From Rhizorhabdus dicambivorans (GTDB lineage: Bacteria; Pseudomonadota; Alphaproteobacteria; Sphingomonadales; Sphingomonadaceae): a stretch of 64,000 nt of DNA. The DNA is taken from positions 3,760,001 through 3,824,000 of the forward strand of contig NZ_CP023449.1 of NCBI RefSeq assembly GCF_002355275.1, given 5' to 3'. The notes under the pieces were generated by a model that was given only the letters and a program-made list of their open reading frames with translations, did no database searches and was not told where the DNA came from. Of this stretch, positions 63,235 through 64,000 are shown in pieces (positions within the stretch are counted from its first letter, which is position 1; each line of letters begins with the position of its first letter). Position numbers and translations under genes: made by a program.

Positions 63235-63657
63235 ATGGTCGACACACTTACGCCCGCGGAGCGGGGAAAGCGCATGTCGCTCATCAAGGGGCGCGATACC
63301 AAGCCGGAGATGATCGTTCGCCGGATGCTGCATGCGATGGGCTATCGCTATCGGCTCCAGGCCAAGGATCTGCCTGGCAGGCCTGACATCCTGTTCCGGA
63401 CGCGGCGCAAGGCGATCTTCGTTCATGGCTGCTTCTGGCATCGCCATCCCGATCCATCTTGCAAGCTTGCCAGGATGCCCAAGAGCCGCCTCGAATTCTG
63501 GGAGAGCAAGCTCGAAGGCAACCGCGCGCGGGACACCGCTAACGAAGCCAAGCTGGAAGAAATGGGTTGGAAAGTGCTGACCGTGTGGGAATGCGAGTTG
63601 CGTGATCTGGAACAATTAGGCAACAAGCTTTCCGGATTCATCGGGGAGAAATCATGA
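63235..63657 (+). CDS. vsr: Very short patch repair endonuclease
   Basis: 140 aa. Vsr signatures: MSLIKGRDTKPEMIVRRML, LPGRPDILFRTRRKAIFVHGCFWH and the C-terminal LTVWECEL. Vsr nicks T:G mismatches that arise when 5-methylcytosine deaminates, protecting dcm sites. ATG 63235 has GGAG with a six-base spacer; ATG 63232 would be too close. It overlaps the following cytosine methyltransferase, its functional partner. Confidence 0.95.
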   Translation: MVDTLTPAERGKRMSLIKGRDTKPEMIVRRMLHAMGYRYRLQAKDLPGRPDILFRTRRKAIFVHGCFWHRHPDPSCKLARMPKSRLEFWESKLEGNRARDTANEAKLEEMGWKVLTVWECELRDLEQLGNKLSGFIGEKS

Positions 63658-64000
63658 AGGCGATTGAACTTTTCGCGGGCGCTGGCGGCCTTGCCCTTGG
63701 CGTGTCGCGTGCCGGGTTCAAGACGCTGGACGTGGTGGAATGGGATCGCTGGTGCTGCGATACGATTCGCGAGAATCGGTCGCGCGGCAACGCGGGCATG
63801 GGCAAGTGGCCCAGCCCTCGCGAGGGCGACATCCGGGATTTCGCCTTCACCCAGTTCGAGGGGCAGTTGGATCTCGTGACGGGCGGGCCGCCTTGTCAGC
63901 CATTCTCCCTGGGGGGGCGGCATCGCGCCTATCAGGATGACCGCGACATGTGGTCCGAGGCTGTTAGGGTGGTGCGCGAAACGAAACCGAACGCCTTCAT
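63654..64000 (+). CDS. dcm: DNA (cytosine-5-)-methyltransferase, partial at window end
   Basis: First 115 residues: SAM-binding motif I IELFAGAGGLALGV, motif III/IV region, and the catalytic GGPPCQPFSLGGRH with the active Cys. Start ATG overlaps the vsr stop (ATGA). Runs off the right edge. It may be a stand-alone protective methyltransferase or part of a restriction-modification set whose nuclease lies beyond; that cannot be told here. Confidence 0.95.
   Translation, partial: MKAIELFAGAGGLALGVSRAGFKTLDVVEWDRWCCDTIRENRSRGNAGMGKWPSPREGDIRDFAFTQFEGQLDLVTGGPPCQPFSLGGRHRAYQDDRDMWSEAVRVVRETKPNAF

Larger units (their letters stand above)
34118..64000. mobile_element. Left part of an integrative conjugative element inserted in radC
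   Basis: Begins where radC homology stops, with a tyrosine integrase gene 199 bp inside. It contains defence genes, ArdC/DUF2958/ParB/DUF736/TraF/transglycosylase/relaxase backbone genes and nested elements. This gene set and order resembles trb-type ICEs (Tn4371-like) of proteobacteria. The right end is outside the window, so length is at least 29.9 kb. The exact left base cannot be fixed without the other end: the shared core should lie within about 34,095-34,118. Confidence 0.85.

Noticed and set aside
1-64000. CRISPR arrays, tRNA or rRNA genes, and prophage structural genes
   Set aside because: None seen: no regularly spaced repeats, no cloverleaf at the ICE junction, and no capsid, terminase or tail genes.

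Overview
The window is GC-rich DNA from an alphaproteobacterium, most likely a sphingomonad. The evidence is an F0-only ATP synthase operon with separate b and b' subunits, the lysC-ptsP pairing, a ydbH-ynbE-ydbL locus, a TonB-dependent receptor and an RlxS-type relaxase. It falls into two parts: ordinary chromosome (1 to about 34,118) and the left part of an integrative conjugative element, ICE (about 34,118 to beyond the right edge).

Chromosomal part. A RodZ-like protein, PtsP, a nitronate monooxygenase-like flavoprotein and aspartate kinase lie on the minus strand. Divergent from them are ubiG, a frameshifted methyltransferase and a NUDIX hydrolase, followed by a class I mannose-6-phosphate isomerase. 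A LytS/LytTR two-component pair faces leuB, recO and uvrC, with a perfect 26-bp inverted repeat doublet between the converging genes. Next come the F0 genes atpI-B-E-F'-F (minus strand) with a clear terminator, then a TonB receptor (frameshifted at its last strands), YfiR and a hybrid histidine kinase as overlapping genes. The YdbH-YnbE-YdbL envelope lipid-transport operon follows. After it come an unrecognised 595-aa protein, a 700-aa FkbM/2OG-oxygenase/methyltransferase fusion, and a KdsD-type sugar-phosphate isomerase, together suggesting a surface-glycan locus. radC is cut off just after its metal-binding HxHP motif.

ICE part. A tyrosine integrase next to the broken radC marks the left end. 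Inside it are: (1) a nuclease gene split by a complete IS21-family element (35,887-38,482, 5-bp target duplication GCCAT); (2) a five-gene minus-strand defence operon reading AbiEi antitoxin, AbiEii toxin, OLD-family ATPase/TOPRIM nuclease, UvrD-like helicase, DEDDh exonuclease, all with overlaps or gaps under 16 bp behind one good promoter; (3) an ArdC-type anti-restriction gene split by a 9.4-kb element with three tandem tyrosine recombinases (GInt/Tn554/RIT-like). That element carries a second ArdC gene and an arsIRC-acr3 arsenic resistance operon, and is bounded by a 6-bp repeat GTGGCC; (4) the ICE backbone: DUF2958, ParB, DUF736, an AlpA/Xis-like regulator, TraF protease, lytic transglycosylase, a hairpin-rich candidate oriT and the relaxase; (5) vsr followed by a DNA cytosine methyltransferase that runs off the window. 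Relaxase and TraF suggest a trb/Tn4371-like conjugation system, whose remaining genes should lie to the right.

Most notable are the AbiE plus Gabija-like plus exonuclease operon, and the nested mobile elements whose insertion points can be read to the base because both split genes rejoin exactly in frame.
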